Positions 7,721 through 16,677 are shown, counted from the first letter of the stretch. The stretch: DNA of 64,000 nucleotides from Verrucomicrobiota bacterium (GCA_023432225.1 JAEYUW010000036.1:124001-188000), one strand, 5' to 3'. Program-made: numbers and translations. The notes: generated from the letters alone by a model not told the origin.

Positions 7721-10120
7721 ATGATCGCCGCCCTCCGCATCCTCGTCTCATTTTCCTCCGCGATCTTGCTCGCGCTTTTTGCGGCGGCTCAGACCGCGCC
7801 GACGCCAGGTTCCTATTACTTCAACACGTGGGCGGGCACGGCGAGTCGCGGCACACTCGACGGTGCCGGCAGCGCGGCGCGGTTTGCGTTGCCCGAGAGC
7901 GTGACCGTGGACTCAGCCGGGAATCTCTACGTCGCTGACACCGCGAACCACACGATCCGTCGGATCACCAGCGCTGGCGTCGTGAGCACGCTCGCAGGTT
8001 CGCCGGCGGAAAGCGGCGACGCGGACGGCACGGGCGCCGCGGCGCGCTTCAATCTTCCCCAAGCGATCGTCTTTCACACCGACGGCAATCTCTACGTCGC
8101 CGAGGCCGCGCGAATCCGGCGCGTGACCCGCGAGGGCGTCGTGACGTTCCTGGCCGGCGGCACCGGCACGCTGATGGCCGACGGCGTGGGCGCCGCCGCG
8201 GTTTTCGATGGCGGCGGCATCGCGCTCGCCAGCGAACCCGGCGGCACGCTGCTGGCGGCCGATCAGAAAAGCGTTCGTCGCGTGGAGATGAACGGCCTGG
8301 TCACGACGCTGTTTCGCAACTCCGACGTCTGGGCCAATGGCATCTTTAGCGCCGTGGTGCGCGATGCTGCGGGCAACATTTTCGTCGCCTGCAACGGGTT
8401 CATCCCGAAAACCCCGAGCGGATCCACCGCTCAGACGCGGATCTATCGCATCGCGCCGGGAGGCCCGGTCGCATTCGCCGACGAGACCAACGGTCTCGCG
8501 GGCGTCGGGCATCTCAACGCGCTCGCCGTCGACACGCAGGGCAACGTCTACGCCGCCGGATCAAGCGGTGCGGTGTATCGTTTTTCGGCCGGCAACATGA
8601 CGGTCTATGCGGGCATGCCGGGCAGCATCGGCGCGCGCGACGGTGCGGCACTGCAGGCGCTCTTCAGTAATCTGTTCGGTCTCGCGTTCGATGCCTCCGG
8701 CAACCTCTTCGTCACGGAATACAACAACACCGTTCGGCGCATCACGCCCGCCGGTGTGGTCAGCACGGTCGCCGGCATTCCCGAGGAAGACAGCGCCCGG
8801 CACTGGGATGCTCGCGGCACGCTGGCGCGCTTCGACGCGCCGCGCGCCATCGCGGTGACGGCGGCGGGCATCGCTTACGTCGCCGACGCGGAGAATCACG
8901 TCATCCGCCGCATCGCGGCTGACGGCACCGTGACCACGCTCGCGGGCGCGCCGGGCCAGGCGGGATACGTCGACGGCGCTGCGACGCAGGCGCGGTTCAA
9001 CCGGCCGCAGGATCTCGCGCTCGATTCCACCGGCAACCTCTACGTCATCGAGAGCAGCGGCGGCGTGCGGAAGATCACGCCCGGTGGCGACGTGTCCACG
9101 CTCGCGGGCGGTGAAGCGATGGGCGCCACGCCCGCGTCCGACGGGCAGGGCAGCGGCGCGAAATTCGGCGTGTTGACGAGCATCGCGGTTTCGCCGCAGG
9201 ACGAGATCTACGTGGCGGAGGCGGCGGCGTATTCGCCGACGCTGGGTTCGGTGTGGGCGCGGTTACGCCGCATTTCCCCGGCGGGCGTCGTCACCACCCT
9301 CTCGTCGCTGCCGGTCTATCCGCACACTTATTTCTCCGGCCTCGCGTTCGATCGCACCGGCGTGCTCTTCGCGGCCGATCCGACCTACACGGATATCGTG
9401 AAGATTTTGCCGCAAGGTTCGGCGGAGCGCATCGAGTTCAGTGAGTTCGTGCCCCGGCGTATCGCCGCCGATGCGAGCGGCAATCTGCTCCTGACCGAAG
9501 ATCGCGCCTATGGCGGCACGCGCGTCGCGCGCTACACCACGAGCGGACAGCTCACCGTGATCGGCGGCGCTCAATATGTGTTCGGGCATCACGATGCGGT
9601 CGGCACACGCGCGCGCTTCAACGGACTGAGCGGCATCGCCGTCGACAGCGCGGGCGCGATCTACCTGACCAGCGAGGACAACACGGTGCACAAAGCGGTC
9701 GCGGCTTCTGCGCCGACGATCGGCACGCAACCGGTCGGCCAGACGGTCGCCGCCGGCGCCTCCGCGACATTCAGTGTGAGTGCGTCCGCCATGCCCGAGC
9801 CAGCTTACCAGTGGCATTTCAACGGCGCGGCGATCGCAGGTGCGACTTCCTCCACCTACACGATCAGCGGCGCGAGCAGCACGAACGCCGGCAACTATCA
9901 CGTCGTCGTGACCAACGAGCTCGGCAGCGTCACGAGCGCGACCGCGACGCTCACCGTGAGCACGCCTCCGAGCGGTGGCGGCTCTTCGGGCGGTTCGTCG
10001 AGCGGTGGTGGTGGTGGTGGCGGCGGCGGCGCGCCGTCGGACTTTTTCCTCGCGGCGTGCGCTGTCCTCGCGTTCGCGCGCGCGTGGCAGCGGAGTCGCG
10101 CGTCAGCTCAACGCGAGTAA
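7721..10120 (+). CDS. NHL-repeat and Ig-domain surface protein with Gly-rich C-terminal anchor
   Basis: After a signal peptide (about residues 1-24), some eight NHL-like units run to about residue 660. Each has the pattern of a DxxGNLYVAD block followed by IRRITxxGVVSTLAG. An Ig-like domain (about 665-745) carries the YQWHFNGAAIAGATSSTYTI signature. The end is a Ser/Gly linker, a poly-Gly run, APSDFFLAACAVLAFARAW and a basic tail. That order (Gly-rich, short motif, hydrophobic helix, Arg) resembles GlyGly-CTERM/rhombosortase sorting tags, which suggests processing and surface attachment. ATG 7721 follows a GGGG tract and starts the signal peptide. It overlaps the convergent YhbY gene by 18 bases. 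Confidence 0.85.
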   Translation: MIAALRILVSFSSAILLALFAAAQTAPTPGSYYFNTWAGTASRGTLDGAGSAARFALPESVTVDSAGNLYVADTANHTIRRITSAGVVSTLAGSPAESGDADGTGAAARFNLPQAIVFHTDGNLYVAEAARIRRVTREGVVTFLAGGTGTLMADGVGAAAVFDGGGIALASEPGGTLLAADQKSVRRVEMNGLVTTLFRNSDVWANGIFSAVVRDAAGNIFVACNGFIPKTPSGSTAQTRIYRIAPGGPVAFADETNGLAGVGHLNALAVDTQGNVYAAGSSGAVYRFSAGNMTVYAGMPGSIGARDGAALQALFSNLFGLAFDASGNLFVTEYNNTVRRITPAGVVSTVAGIPEEDSARHWDARGTLARFDAPRAIAVTAAGIAYVADAENHVIRRIAADGTVTTLAGAPGQAGYVDGAATQARFNRPQDLALDSTGNLYVIESSGGVRKITPGGDVSTLAGGEAMGATPASDGQGSGAKFGVLTSIAVSPQDEIYVAEAAAYSPTLGSVWARLRRISPAGVVTTLSSLPVYPHTYFSGLAFDRTGVLFAADPTYTDIVKILPQGSAERIEFSEFVPRRIAADASGNLLLTEDRAYGGTRVARYTTSGQLTVIGGAQYVFGHHDAVGTRARFNGLSGIAVDSAGAIYLTSEDNTVHKAVAASAPTIGTQPVGQTVAAGASATFSVSASAMPEPAYQWHFNGAAIAGATSSTYTISGASSTNAGNYHVVVTNELGSVTSATATLTVSTPPSGGGSSGGSSSGGGGGGGGGAPSDFFLAACAVLAFARAWQRSRASAQRE

Positions 10121-10411
10121 CTTCGAGCCCTCGGAGGCGGGCCGCCAGAAAAGCGCGGTGTGTCCCACGGCGCCGACGCAGAGGCATGCCGCGTCGGTCT
10201 CGATTTGCGTGCACAGCGCCGCGCGTTCGTGGCGATCCTGGCCGCCGGTGAAGCGCAGCTTCACGAGTTCGCGCGCGTCGAGCTGGCGCAGCAGTTCGGC
10301 GAGAAACTCCGTCGTCACGCCGTCGCGGCCGAGCCACGCGTGATCGGGCAGCGTTTGGCCGCGACCGCGGAGCTGGGTTTTTTGCGCGCCGGTGAGAGCG
10401 GGAAGAGACAT
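10103..10411 (-). CDS. YhbY-family CRM-domain RNA-binding protein
   Basis: The 102-residue protein is one CRM domain. It opens LTGAQKTQLRGRGQTLPDHAWLG, has the loop GRDGVTTEFLAELL, and continues ELVKLRF with a GHTALFWRP C-terminal strand. The family binds pre-50S ribosomal RNA and acts in ribosome assembly. The open frame extends to 10549, but that part covers a REP pair; the ATG at 10411 gives the usual YhbY N-terminus (MSLPALTGAQK). The 3' end overlaps the NHL-protein gene by 18 bases, tail to tail. Confidence 0.9.
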   Translation of the reverse strand: MSLPALTGAQKTQLRGRGQTLPDHAWLGRDGVTTEFLAELLRQLDARELVKLRFTGGQDRHERAALCTQIETDAACLCVGAVGHTALFWRPASEGSKLLALS

Positions 10412-10490
10412 GCGCGCAACAGAGGCGAAACAGTGGCGCATGAAAAGCTCCGAATAACGGTGCAGTTGCAGCTCGCCCGCAGTCCGGAAT

Positions 10491-10564
10491 CTGTAGCGGC
10501 GGTCTATGACCGCCGGACCCGCCTCGCGACAACGTTCGTCGGCGGTCATAGACCGCCGCTACAG
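10491..10564. repeat. GTAG-type REP pair, CGGCGGTC core
   Basis: CTGTAGCGGCGGTCTATGAC opens the left half (10491-10514). GGCGGTCATAGACCGCCGCT opens the right half (10541-10564), which ends in ACAG. The halves are exact reverse complements. The rest of the gap 10412-10805 shows a degenerate GTAGCCGAAAGGCG stretch near 10629 and no gene. Confidence 0.9.
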
Positions 10565-10805
10565 ATTGCTGGCGCGTGAGCGTCCCATGCGCGGGACGCT
10601 TGTTTCCCGCGCGCGTCCGTTTCGCCGGGTAGCCGAAAGGCGAAGCGGAAATTTAAGTCGTTGAGCTCGCGCGCGCTTCGCCCCGCGGCGCTCCTTGGCA
10701 CGCGCGCTGCAAAAGGGAGAGCGCACCCGCGAAATCGAAATTCAGTTTTTGAAACTTCGGCGCCGCGTCCGGTGTGAGAACAACAACCACTTCACTCCCT
10801 TTCCC

Positions 10806-11597
10806 ATGAACACCACGAACACGCTCTCTCCGTCCCGCCGCACTCACGCGCATTTTCCGCGCGGTGCCGCCAGCGCGTTGCCCATGACGCCGCCGCCTGC
10901 CGGCAGCTGGCGCTATCCGTCCACACCGAAGACACGCTGGCCCTTCGCCGCCGCCATCATCGGCGCGGTGAGCCTGCACGCGGCGATGCTCTACAGCTTC
11001 GAGCAGCCCGTCGTCCGCAAGCCGGTCGCCGCCAAAGTCACCGAGCAGGTCATCCAGATGGAAATGCCGCCGCTGCCGCCGGAGGAGACCGAAGACAACA
11101 AGCCGACCGAGCTCGTCGAAGAGCAACCCACCACCGTGGCGGTGCCGCAACTCGCCGACGTCCCCTCGGCCGTCGCGCTCACGGAATTTTCGCAGCCGAT
11201 CGACCTTCGGCCCAAGGCCGAGATCGATGGCGCCGCGCTGCGCTCGATGACGATTCCCGTCAACCACGGTCGTGGCAGCGGCAATCTCGGCAACGGCGGC
11301 TCGATCTTCAAGCTCGCCGATCTGGACCGCATCCCGCAAGCGATCGCGCAGCCTTCTCCGCAGTCTCCGCAGGGGCCCGGGATCGAAAACGGCGTCGTGC
11401 GCGTCAGCTTCATTGTGGATGCCGACGGCAACGTGCGTGACCCGAAGGTGGTCGAGTCCTCGGATTTCGCGTTCGAGTCCGCGGCGGTGCAGGGCGTGAA
11501 GCGCTGGAAGTTTCGCCCCGGCATGAAGGGCGGTCGCAAGGTCGCCACGCTCATGGAAGTGCCGATTCGTTTCGAATATGACGACCCGCTGAGCTAA
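10806..11597 (+). CDS. TonB-family energy transducer, paralogue 2
   Basis: The layout matches the protein at 4565. There is a ~40-residue cytoplasmic leader with GSWRYPSTPKTRWPF and a single membrane segment (about 42-60, FAAAIIGAVSLHAAMLYSF). A Glu/Pro linker contains PPLPPEE and then VPQLADVPSAV. The C-terminal TonB domain has FIVDADGNVRDPKV and WKFRPGMKGGRKV. A Gly/Asn-rich stretch (GRGSGNLGNGG) lies just before the domain. ATG 10806 is chosen over an open frame from 10695 because the protein then aligns with its paralogues. A strong terminator follows, so it is probably transcribed alone. The partner receptor is unknown. Confidence 0.85.
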   Translation: MNTTNTLSPSRRTHAHFPRGAASALPMTPPPAGSWRYPSTPKTRWPFAAAIIGAVSLHAAMLYSFEQPVVRKPVAAKVTEQVIQMEMPPLPPEETEDNKPTELVEEQPTTVAVPQLADVPSAVALTEFSQPIDLRPKAEIDGAALRSMTIPVNHGRGSGNLGNGGSIFKLADLDRIPQAIAQPSPQSPQGPGIENGVVRVSFIVDADGNVRDPKVVESSDFAFESAAVQGVKRWKFRPGMKGGRKVATLMEVPIRFEYDDPLS

Positions 11598-11665
11598 CCG
11601 CGCGCCTCGCGCCACCGGAACATCGCTGCCGAAGTGAATGTTCCTGTTCGCCCACCCAACCACTC

Positions 11666-11693
11666 GCGCGCCGGAAATCCGGCGCGCTTTTTT
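11666..11693 (+). terminator. Rho-independent terminator after TonB paralogue 2
   Basis: GCGCGCCGG (11666-11674) pairs with CCGGCGCGC (11679-11687) across an AAAT loop. Six T residues follow directly. It lies 69 bases past the TonB stop. Confidence 0.9.
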
Positions 11694-11781
11694 GCGCCCG
11701 GATTTTCAGTCGAGCAGGGTGGTGGCAGCGCATCTTCTCTCTCGCGGTCTCGCCAAGTCGCGTCGCAGAGGTTGCCGCATC

Positions 11782-11843
11782 GTAGCGGAATTCGTAAGAA
11801 TTTCGCGCGTCGCACGAGGCGAAAGCCTCACGGCTTCCGCTGC
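11782..11843. repeat. GTAG-type REP pair, CGGAA core
   Basis: It opens GTAGCGGAATTCGTAAG and closes GGCTTCCGCTGC, a CTAC end eroded to CTGC. The 458-base gap 11598-12055 holds this element and the terminator at 11666. The remaining ~200 bases before the next TonB gene show no gene or clear promoter. Confidence 0.75.
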
Positions 11844-12055
11844 GCGCAAAGAAGCCACCGGACGATGCGCCGCGGTTCCGCGTGACACGCGACTGTCACC
11901 GAAAATTCACACGCGACGCCGGATTCGGGGCGCACCTGGGGAGAAATCGCGGGGACATTTGCGAAGATTCGGTGACGGCGGACGGCGCCGCTTGAGTTTC
12001 GCGTCGTTCGTCCCTTCGTGGCGCCTGCCGAATACCGGCTCAGCTCCCAGTGCTC

Positions 12056-12859
12056 ATGAAAACTCACGATCTTCCTCGTTCCTCGCGTGCTTCGCGCGCG
12101 TCTTTTCCTTTCGCGTTGTTTCGCGCCGAGCCCGTTGCGGCGCGGCCGTCCCCTGCCGCCGACTGGCATTACACGTCGGGTCCGAAAAATCGCACCGCGT
12201 TGATCGTCGGCGCGCTCGCGGCCGCGGGCCTGCACGCGGCGATGTTCTACGGCGTGCCGTCGCAGCCGAGGCCGGCGCGGGCGGCGGTCGCGCCGCGCGT
12301 TGAGTCGACGATTCAAATCGCCCTGCCGCCGCTCCCACCGGAAGAGAACGAAGATCAGCCGCGCGAGCTGATCGAAGCTCCCGCCGCGGCGGCGTTCGTG
12401 CCGCAGCTCGCGGACGTGCCCGCGAGCGTGGCGCTCAGCGATTTCACGCAGACGCTCGATCTGCGGCCGCGGGCGGAGGTCGATCTCGGCACGCTGAAAT
12501 CCATGACGATTCCCGTGGCCCGCGGACGCGGCGGCGCGGGGCTCGGCCAAGCGGGCGTCATCTTCAGCCTGTCGCAGCTCGATCGCGTGCCGCAGCCTAT
12601 CGCGCAACCGATGCCAGCGTTTCCGAAAGGCGTGAACATTCCAGGACTCGAGGAGGCGGTGGTCGTGGTCGAATTCATCGTCGATGCGGAAGGGCAGGTC
12701 GTCGAGCCGCGGGTGACGCGCTCCAATGCCACCGAGTTTAACAGCGCCGCGTTGCTCGGCGTGTCGCGTTGGAAATTCCGCCCAGGCATCCTCGCCGGCC
12801 GCAAGGTGCCGACGCGCATGGAAGTGCCGCTGAAATTCGATCTGATGGCGCGGCGGTGA
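12056..12859 (+). CDS. TonB-family energy transducer, paralogue 3
   Basis: A third copy of the same design. The N-terminal leader has a single membrane helix near residues 44-62 (LIVGALAAAGLHAAMFY). The motif VPQLADVPASV sits near residue 118, and a Gly-rich spacer (GRGGAGLGQAG) follows. The C-terminal TonB domain has FIVDAEGQVVEP and WKFRPGILAGRKV. It is closest in linker design to the protein at 10806 and probably arose by tandem duplication. ATG 12056 is chosen; GTG 12050 is also in frame. No exbB or exbD lies next to it, so the proton-motive partner must be encoded elsewhere. Confidence 0.85.
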   Translation: MKTHDLPRSSRASRASFPFALFRAEPVAARPSPAADWHYTSGPKNRTALIVGALAAAGLHAAMFYGVPSQPRPARAAVAPRVESTIQIALPPLPPEENEDQPRELIEAPAAAAFVPQLADVPASVALSDFTQTLDLRPRAEVDLGTLKSMTIPVARGRGGAGLGQAGVIFSLSQLDRVPQPIAQPMPAFPKGVNIPGLEEAVVVVEFIVDAEGQVVEPRVTRSNATEFNSAALLGVSRWKFRPGILAGRKVPTRMEVPLKFDLMARR

Positions 12860-12865
12860 GGTTAT

Positions 12866-12936
12866 GGCGGCAGCCGGTGACCGCCGGCACTCTTTCCACT
12901 GCGAAACTTTTCGGCGGTCACAGACCGCCGCTACAG
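12866..12936. repeat. GTAG-type REP pair, CGGCGGTC core, left half eroded
   Basis: The left half (about 12866-12885) is a degenerate GGCGGCAGCCGGTGACCGCC. The right half GGCGGTCACAGACCGCCGCT (12913-12936) is intact and ends in ACAG. It lies between convergent genes; the rsuA-like stop is 5 bases away. Confidence 0.8.
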
Positions 12937-12940
12937 AGAC

Positions 12941-13636
12941 TCACGCGAACGTATCCAGCGGCAGCTCGCGCCAGGTGCCTGGCGTGAGCTCGCCGAGCTC
13001 GAGATGGCCGAAGCGCACGCGTTGCAGCGTGAGCACCTCGCAGCCCTGGCTCGCGAACATGCGGCGCACTTGGTGATAGCGGCCTTCGGTCAAGGTGAGC
13101 TCCGCTTCGCGTGGGCCGAGCACGCGCAGCTCCGCGGGAGCGCACGGTTCGGTTTCTCCGCGTAGGACGAGCGTGCCGCTGGCGAAGAGCTCCGCGAGTT
13201 GCGGCGGCAAGTCGGCGTCGAGCGTGGCGCGGTAAATTTTCGGAACCTTGTGCTTCGGTGAAGTGAGCCGGTGCACGAGCGCGCTTTGATCAGTGAGGAG
13301 CAGAACCCCGCTGGTGTCTTTGTCGAGTCGACCGATGGTCGTGATGGTTGGATTGCGCCGCTGCCAGCGCGCCGGGAGCAGGCCGTAAACACTGGGACCT
13401 TCGCGTCCGTCGTGAGAACACACCAGGCCGAGCGGCTTGTGCATCAACAACAGCAGTCCCTCGGGATGATCGAGTGGCTCACCATCGACGCGCACGAGTC
13501 CGGCGGCGGTTTTCGTGCCCGGATCGTCGGCGGTGTGACCGGCCACTTCGACGCGGCCATCGTCGATCCAATCGCGCGCTTCGCGGCGCGAGCAGTAGCC
13601 GAGATTGGCGAGGAGTTGGTCGAGACGGCGCGACAT
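12941..13636 (-). CDS. 16S rRNA pseudouridine synthase, RsuA/RluB/E/F type
   Basis: An S4 RNA-binding domain (about 1-50, RLDQLLANLGYCSRREARDW) is followed by the pseudouridine synthase domain. The catalytic motif GRLDKDTSG has the nucleophilic Asp at 105. The MHKPLGLVCS segment and the C-terminal LTLTEGRYHQVRRMF are typical of the RsuA branch. At 231 residues it is the size of RsuA, so uridine 516 of 16S rRNA is the likely target, but RluE-type proteins look similar. The gene converges on the third TonB gene, with a REP pair between them. Confidence 0.9.
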   Translation of the reverse strand: MSRRLDQLLANLGYCSRREARDWIDDGRVEVAGHTADDPGTKTAAGLVRVDGEPLDHPEGLLLLMHKPLGLVCSHDGREGPSVYGLLPARWQRRNPTITTIGRLDKDTSGVLLLTDQSALVHRLTSPKHKVPKIYRATLDADLPPQLAELFASGTLVLRGETEPCAPAELRVLGPREAELTLTEGRYHQVRRMFASQGCEVLTLQRVRFGHLELGELTPGTWRELPLDTFA

Positions 13637-13729
13637 CGGAGGACGGAAGACTGAGGACAGAGGACGGAGCGCCGAGCGCGAGGCTGAAATTTTGTCGTCC
13701 GCCGCCTACGGCCACACGTAGCTTGGTCC

Positions 13730-14905
13730 GTGCCTCTATTTCTCCTCAGCGCTCTGCTGCTGATCACCGCTTACGCGGCGTCCTTCACTTTTCACCCGGC
13801 TCCGCAATGGTCGTGGATCTGGAAGGTCGCGCTCGCGGTGGGCGAATACGGCGCGTGGCTCGTGCCGCTCGCGGTGGGCCTGGGTGCGATCGCCGGACTG
13901 ACGACCGATGGCGCTGGGCGCGTCGTATTGCTCGCGCTGGCCGCGTTCGCAGTGATCGGATTTCTCCGCCCGGTGTGGAGCGCGGCGCGCATCGCTGCGA
14001 GTTTGCCCGAGCGGATGCGCGCGGCGTTTGGAGACGGCGGAGCGCGCGGCGGTGAGGCGTTTTCGGTGGCGCGCTTGTGGATTCATCGGGCGCCCGCGCC
14101 CGTCGCGATGCAGACCTACGAGATCAAGAGCGCGGAGGGCGTGGAGTTGAAATTGGATTTCTACCCGGTTCGTGGCGCGGGAGCGACGGGGGCGCCGTGC
14201 ATCGTGGTCGTGCATGGCGGCGGCTGGGATGGGGGTGATCGCGGGCAGTTGCCGGAGTGGAATCATCGCTGGGCGGCGCGCGGCTACGCAGTGGCGGCGG
14301 TGTCGTATCGGCTCGCGCCGCATTTCATCTGGCCGGCGCAGCGCGACGATGTGCTCGCGACGATCGCCTGGCTCAAAACGCACGCGCGCGAACTCGGCGT
14401 CGATGCGGCGCGTTTTGTTCTGCTCGGTCGCTCGGCCGGCGGGCAGATCGCCACGGCGGTCGCTTACGGTGCTCGTGATGCGGCGATCCGCGGAGTCGTT
14501 TCGTTCTACGCGCCGCAGGACATGGAGTTTGCGTGGGGCGTGTCGCGCGAGGACGACGCGCTCAACTCCGTCAACCTGATGCGGCAATACCTCGGCGGTC
14601 CGCCCGACACGCCGGACCGGAAGGCTCTTTACGCGACCGCCAGTGCGCAGGCGATGATCGGGCCGGACACGCCGCCGACGCTGTTGCTACATGGCGTGCC
14701 GGACACACTCGTGTGGCATCGGCACAGCGAGCGGTTGACGGCGGCGCTGGAGGCCGCCGGGGTGCGGCATCATTTCATTTCGCTGCCGTGGGCGACGCAT
14801 GCGTTCGATTTCAATCCGGACGGACCGGGCGGGCAGCTGGCGGATTACGCGATTGAGCACTTCCTCGCTGCGGCCGTGCGCAGAGCAGGGCCGGACGGAG
14901 TTTAG
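13730..14905 (+). CDS. Membrane-anchored alpha/beta hydrolase (BD-FAE/esterase-like)
   Basis: The first ~90 residues carry three hydrophobic segments (about 2-20, 32-55, 63-80). A serine hydrolase domain with the HGGGW oxyanion motif (162-166) follows. The nucleophile elbow is GRSAGG, with Ser 235. Asp 325 (in HGVPDTLV) and His 357 (in THAFDF) complete the likely triad. The HGGGW and GxSAGG pair places it with carboxylesterases and acetyl-xylan or feruloyl esterase-like enzymes. The substrate is unknown, and the catalytic domain may face the periplasm. The start is GTG 13730. Confidence 0.85.
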   Translation: MPLFLLSALLLITAYAASFTFHPAPQWSWIWKVALAVGEYGAWLVPLAVGLGAIAGLTTDGAGRVVLLALAAFAVIGFLRPVWSAARIAASLPERMRAAFGDGGARGGEAFSVARLWIHRAPAPVAMQTYEIKSAEGVELKLDFYPVRGAGATGAPCIVVVHGGGWDGGDRGQLPEWNHRWAARGYAVAAVSYRLAPHFIWPAQRDDVLATIAWLKTHARELGVDAARFVLLGRSAGGQIATAVAYGARDAAIRGVVSFYAPQDMEFAWGVSREDDALNSVNLMRQYLGGPPDTPDRKALYATASAQAMIGPDTPPTLLLHGVPDTLVWHRHSERLTAALEAAGVRHHFISLPWATHAFDFNPDGPGGQLADYAIEHFLAAAVRRAGPDGV

Positions 14906-14934
14906 GCTGGCCACGGTGCGGCGCTTCCGGGTTT

Positions 14935-16665
14935 ATGGCCGCTCACATGTCCAACTGGGAATACAAGCTCATCACCAGCGGCAAGGGCGGCTTCGCGTCG
15001 CCGGACCGTATGGAGAAATTTCTCAACGACCTCGGTCAGGAGGGTTGGGAAATCATCACCTTTCAAACGCAACCCGACAACCTGCTGGCGTTCACCGGCC
15101 TCGTGCGCCGCCCGACGCAACGCGACTGGACGCTCGAGGATGCCGCAGCTGCCGCCGCGCGCGCGGAGGCCGACAAGCTGCGGGCGGAGTTCGAGGCCAA
15201 GTTCAAGGCCGCGAGCAGCAACGCCCCGGCGCAGTCCGCCGAAGACGCGGCGGACGTTTTCCTTGCCGAGGAAAAAGTTGGTTCCGACGACGGCTTGCGC
15301 CGCTTGCGCGATACGTCGCGCGACGACGACCGCGACGCGCCCGAGGAAGACGGCGTCGAGCGGGAAGACGATTGGGACAAGCTTGCCGAAGAGGACGAGC
15401 TGCCGACGTTCTTCGATGCGATGCGTCCGCACATGCGCAAGAACCAGCGCGGTCCGGGCATGAGCGTGGGCCTCGATTATCTGGCGAAGAAGTGGCGCCT
15501 CGAGGAGGCCGACCTGAAGGGCGCGCTCGTGGAGTGCGGCCTGCAAATTCCGGCCGACGAAAACGCCAAGCCCGTCTACGTCGAGTTCGAGGGCGATCTT
15601 TATTGGGTGAACATCAATCGCCGCGGCGAGATCTGGATCAACACCCGCGAGAAGCCCGAACCCGTTTTCCGCATCGTCGCAGGCAAGCGCCTCAGCGACG
15701 AGGAGGCGCCGGCCGACACCGCCGCCGCGCCTCGCGAAGAACGTCGCCAGCAGGAGACGCGTGCGGAACGTCAAGCCGAGGCCATGGCGCAGCCCGCGCG
15801 TGAATCGTCGGACAACGCGGCGCAATCTGCCGCGCCGCAGACGCCGGCCGCCCCCAAGACTTTCCTCGACAAAGTGCGCGGACTCATGCGCCGCAATCGT
15901 CGCGGCCATGGCTGGTCCGGCAGCTTCGGTTTCCTCACCAAAGCGCTGAAGACGGACGAGGCGGGCCTGCTCGCGCAGCTCGCCGAATTGGGCCTCAAGC
16001 TCAAGGAAGACGGCGCCGAAAAGCCCCTCTTCCACGAGGAAGGCGAGTTCCTCTACTGGATGGACAAAAACCAGCGCGGCGAAATCTGGATCAACGCCCG
16101 CAAGAATCGCGGTGGCCAGAAGCCCGACGCCGGTGAAGGAGCTGAGGGCGCGGGTGACGAACCCGCCGACTCCAGCGCGCCTGACTCTGCCGCCGCGCCG
16201 GTCGCGCCTGCGGTCGAGCCGAGCGTGACGGAAGTTGCGCCCGCTGCGGCGCCGGCATCCGAGCCGGCCGCCCCGGTCGTCGCGCCAGTTGCGGACGCAC
16301 CCGCCGCGCCCGCTCCGGAGCGCGTTCGCGCTGACGCGCTCGAGGCCTTGCGCCTGGTGATGCAGCCGAAGAAACGCGGCGAGGGCTTCACGGCGAAGGT
16401 CGATGATCTCGCGACGCAGCTCGGTCGTCCGGCCATCGAAATTCTCGAGGCGCTCGTCGCCGCCGGTCTCAATGTGCCCGACGACGCGAAAACGAAGCCG
16501 ACCTTCGGCGAGCGCAACGGCGAGATCTTCTGGCTGAACCGCAACGCGAAGGGCGATCTCTGGCTTAACGCCAAGGACTCGAAGGCCAAGCGTGCGCGCA
16601 GCAAAAAGAAGGAAGACGGCGACGCGGACGCGGACGGCGAAGACGAAGGCGACGACGTCGAGTAA
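14935..16665 (+). CDS. DUF4177 protein with a three-fold repeated acidic/winged-helix-like module
   Basis: Residues ~5-65 form a DUF4177 domain (WEYKLITSGKGGF, then FLNDLGQEGWEIITF). After an acidic linker come three related units of ~85-95 residues, at about 154-252, 308-395 and 466-552, joined by Pro/Ala/Glu-rich linkers. Each has a helical start ending in a basic Arg/Lys patch (RKNQRGPG, RRNRRGHG, QPKKRGEG) and an L-L helix pair. It closes on a strand pair: LYWVNINRRGEIWIN, LYWMDKNQRGEIWIN and IFWLNRNAKGDLWLN. The tail is Lys-rich then Asp/Glu-rich. It is a cytoplasmic candidate nucleic-acid or protein binder of unknown function. ATG 14947 is an alternative start. Confidence 0.75.
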   Translation: MAAHMSNWEYKLITSGKGGFASPDRMEKFLNDLGQEGWEIITFQTQPDNLLAFTGLVRRPTQRDWTLEDAAAAAARAEADKLRAEFEAKFKAASSNAPAQSAEDAADVFLAEEKVGSDDGLRRLRDTSRDDDRDAPEEDGVEREDDWDKLAEEDELPTFFDAMRPHMRKNQRGPGMSVGLDYLAKKWRLEEADLKGALVECGLQIPADENAKPVYVEFEGDLYWVNINRRGEIWINTREKPEPVFRIVAGKRLSDEEAPADTAAAPREERRQQETRAERQAEAMAQPARESSDNAAQSAAPQTPAAPKTFLDKVRGLMRRNRRGHGWSGSFGFLTKALKTDEAGLLAQLAELGLKLKEDGAEKPLFHEEGEFLYWMDKNQRGEIWINARKNRGGQKPDAGEGAEGAGDEPADSSAPDSAAAPVAPAVEPSVTEVAPAAAPASEPAAPVVAPVADAPAAPAPERVRADALEALRLVMQPKKRGEGFTAKVDDLATQLGRPAIEILEALVAAGLNVPDDAKTKPTFGERNGEIFWLNRNAKGDLWLNAKDSKAKRARSKKKEDGDADADGEDEGDDVE

Positions 16666-16677
16666 TTCGTGCGGGTG

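Noticed and set aside
10629..10655. GTAGCCGAAAGGCGAAGCGGAA as another REP
   Set aside because: It has a GTAG head but no convincing palindrome or partner; at best a decayed copy.
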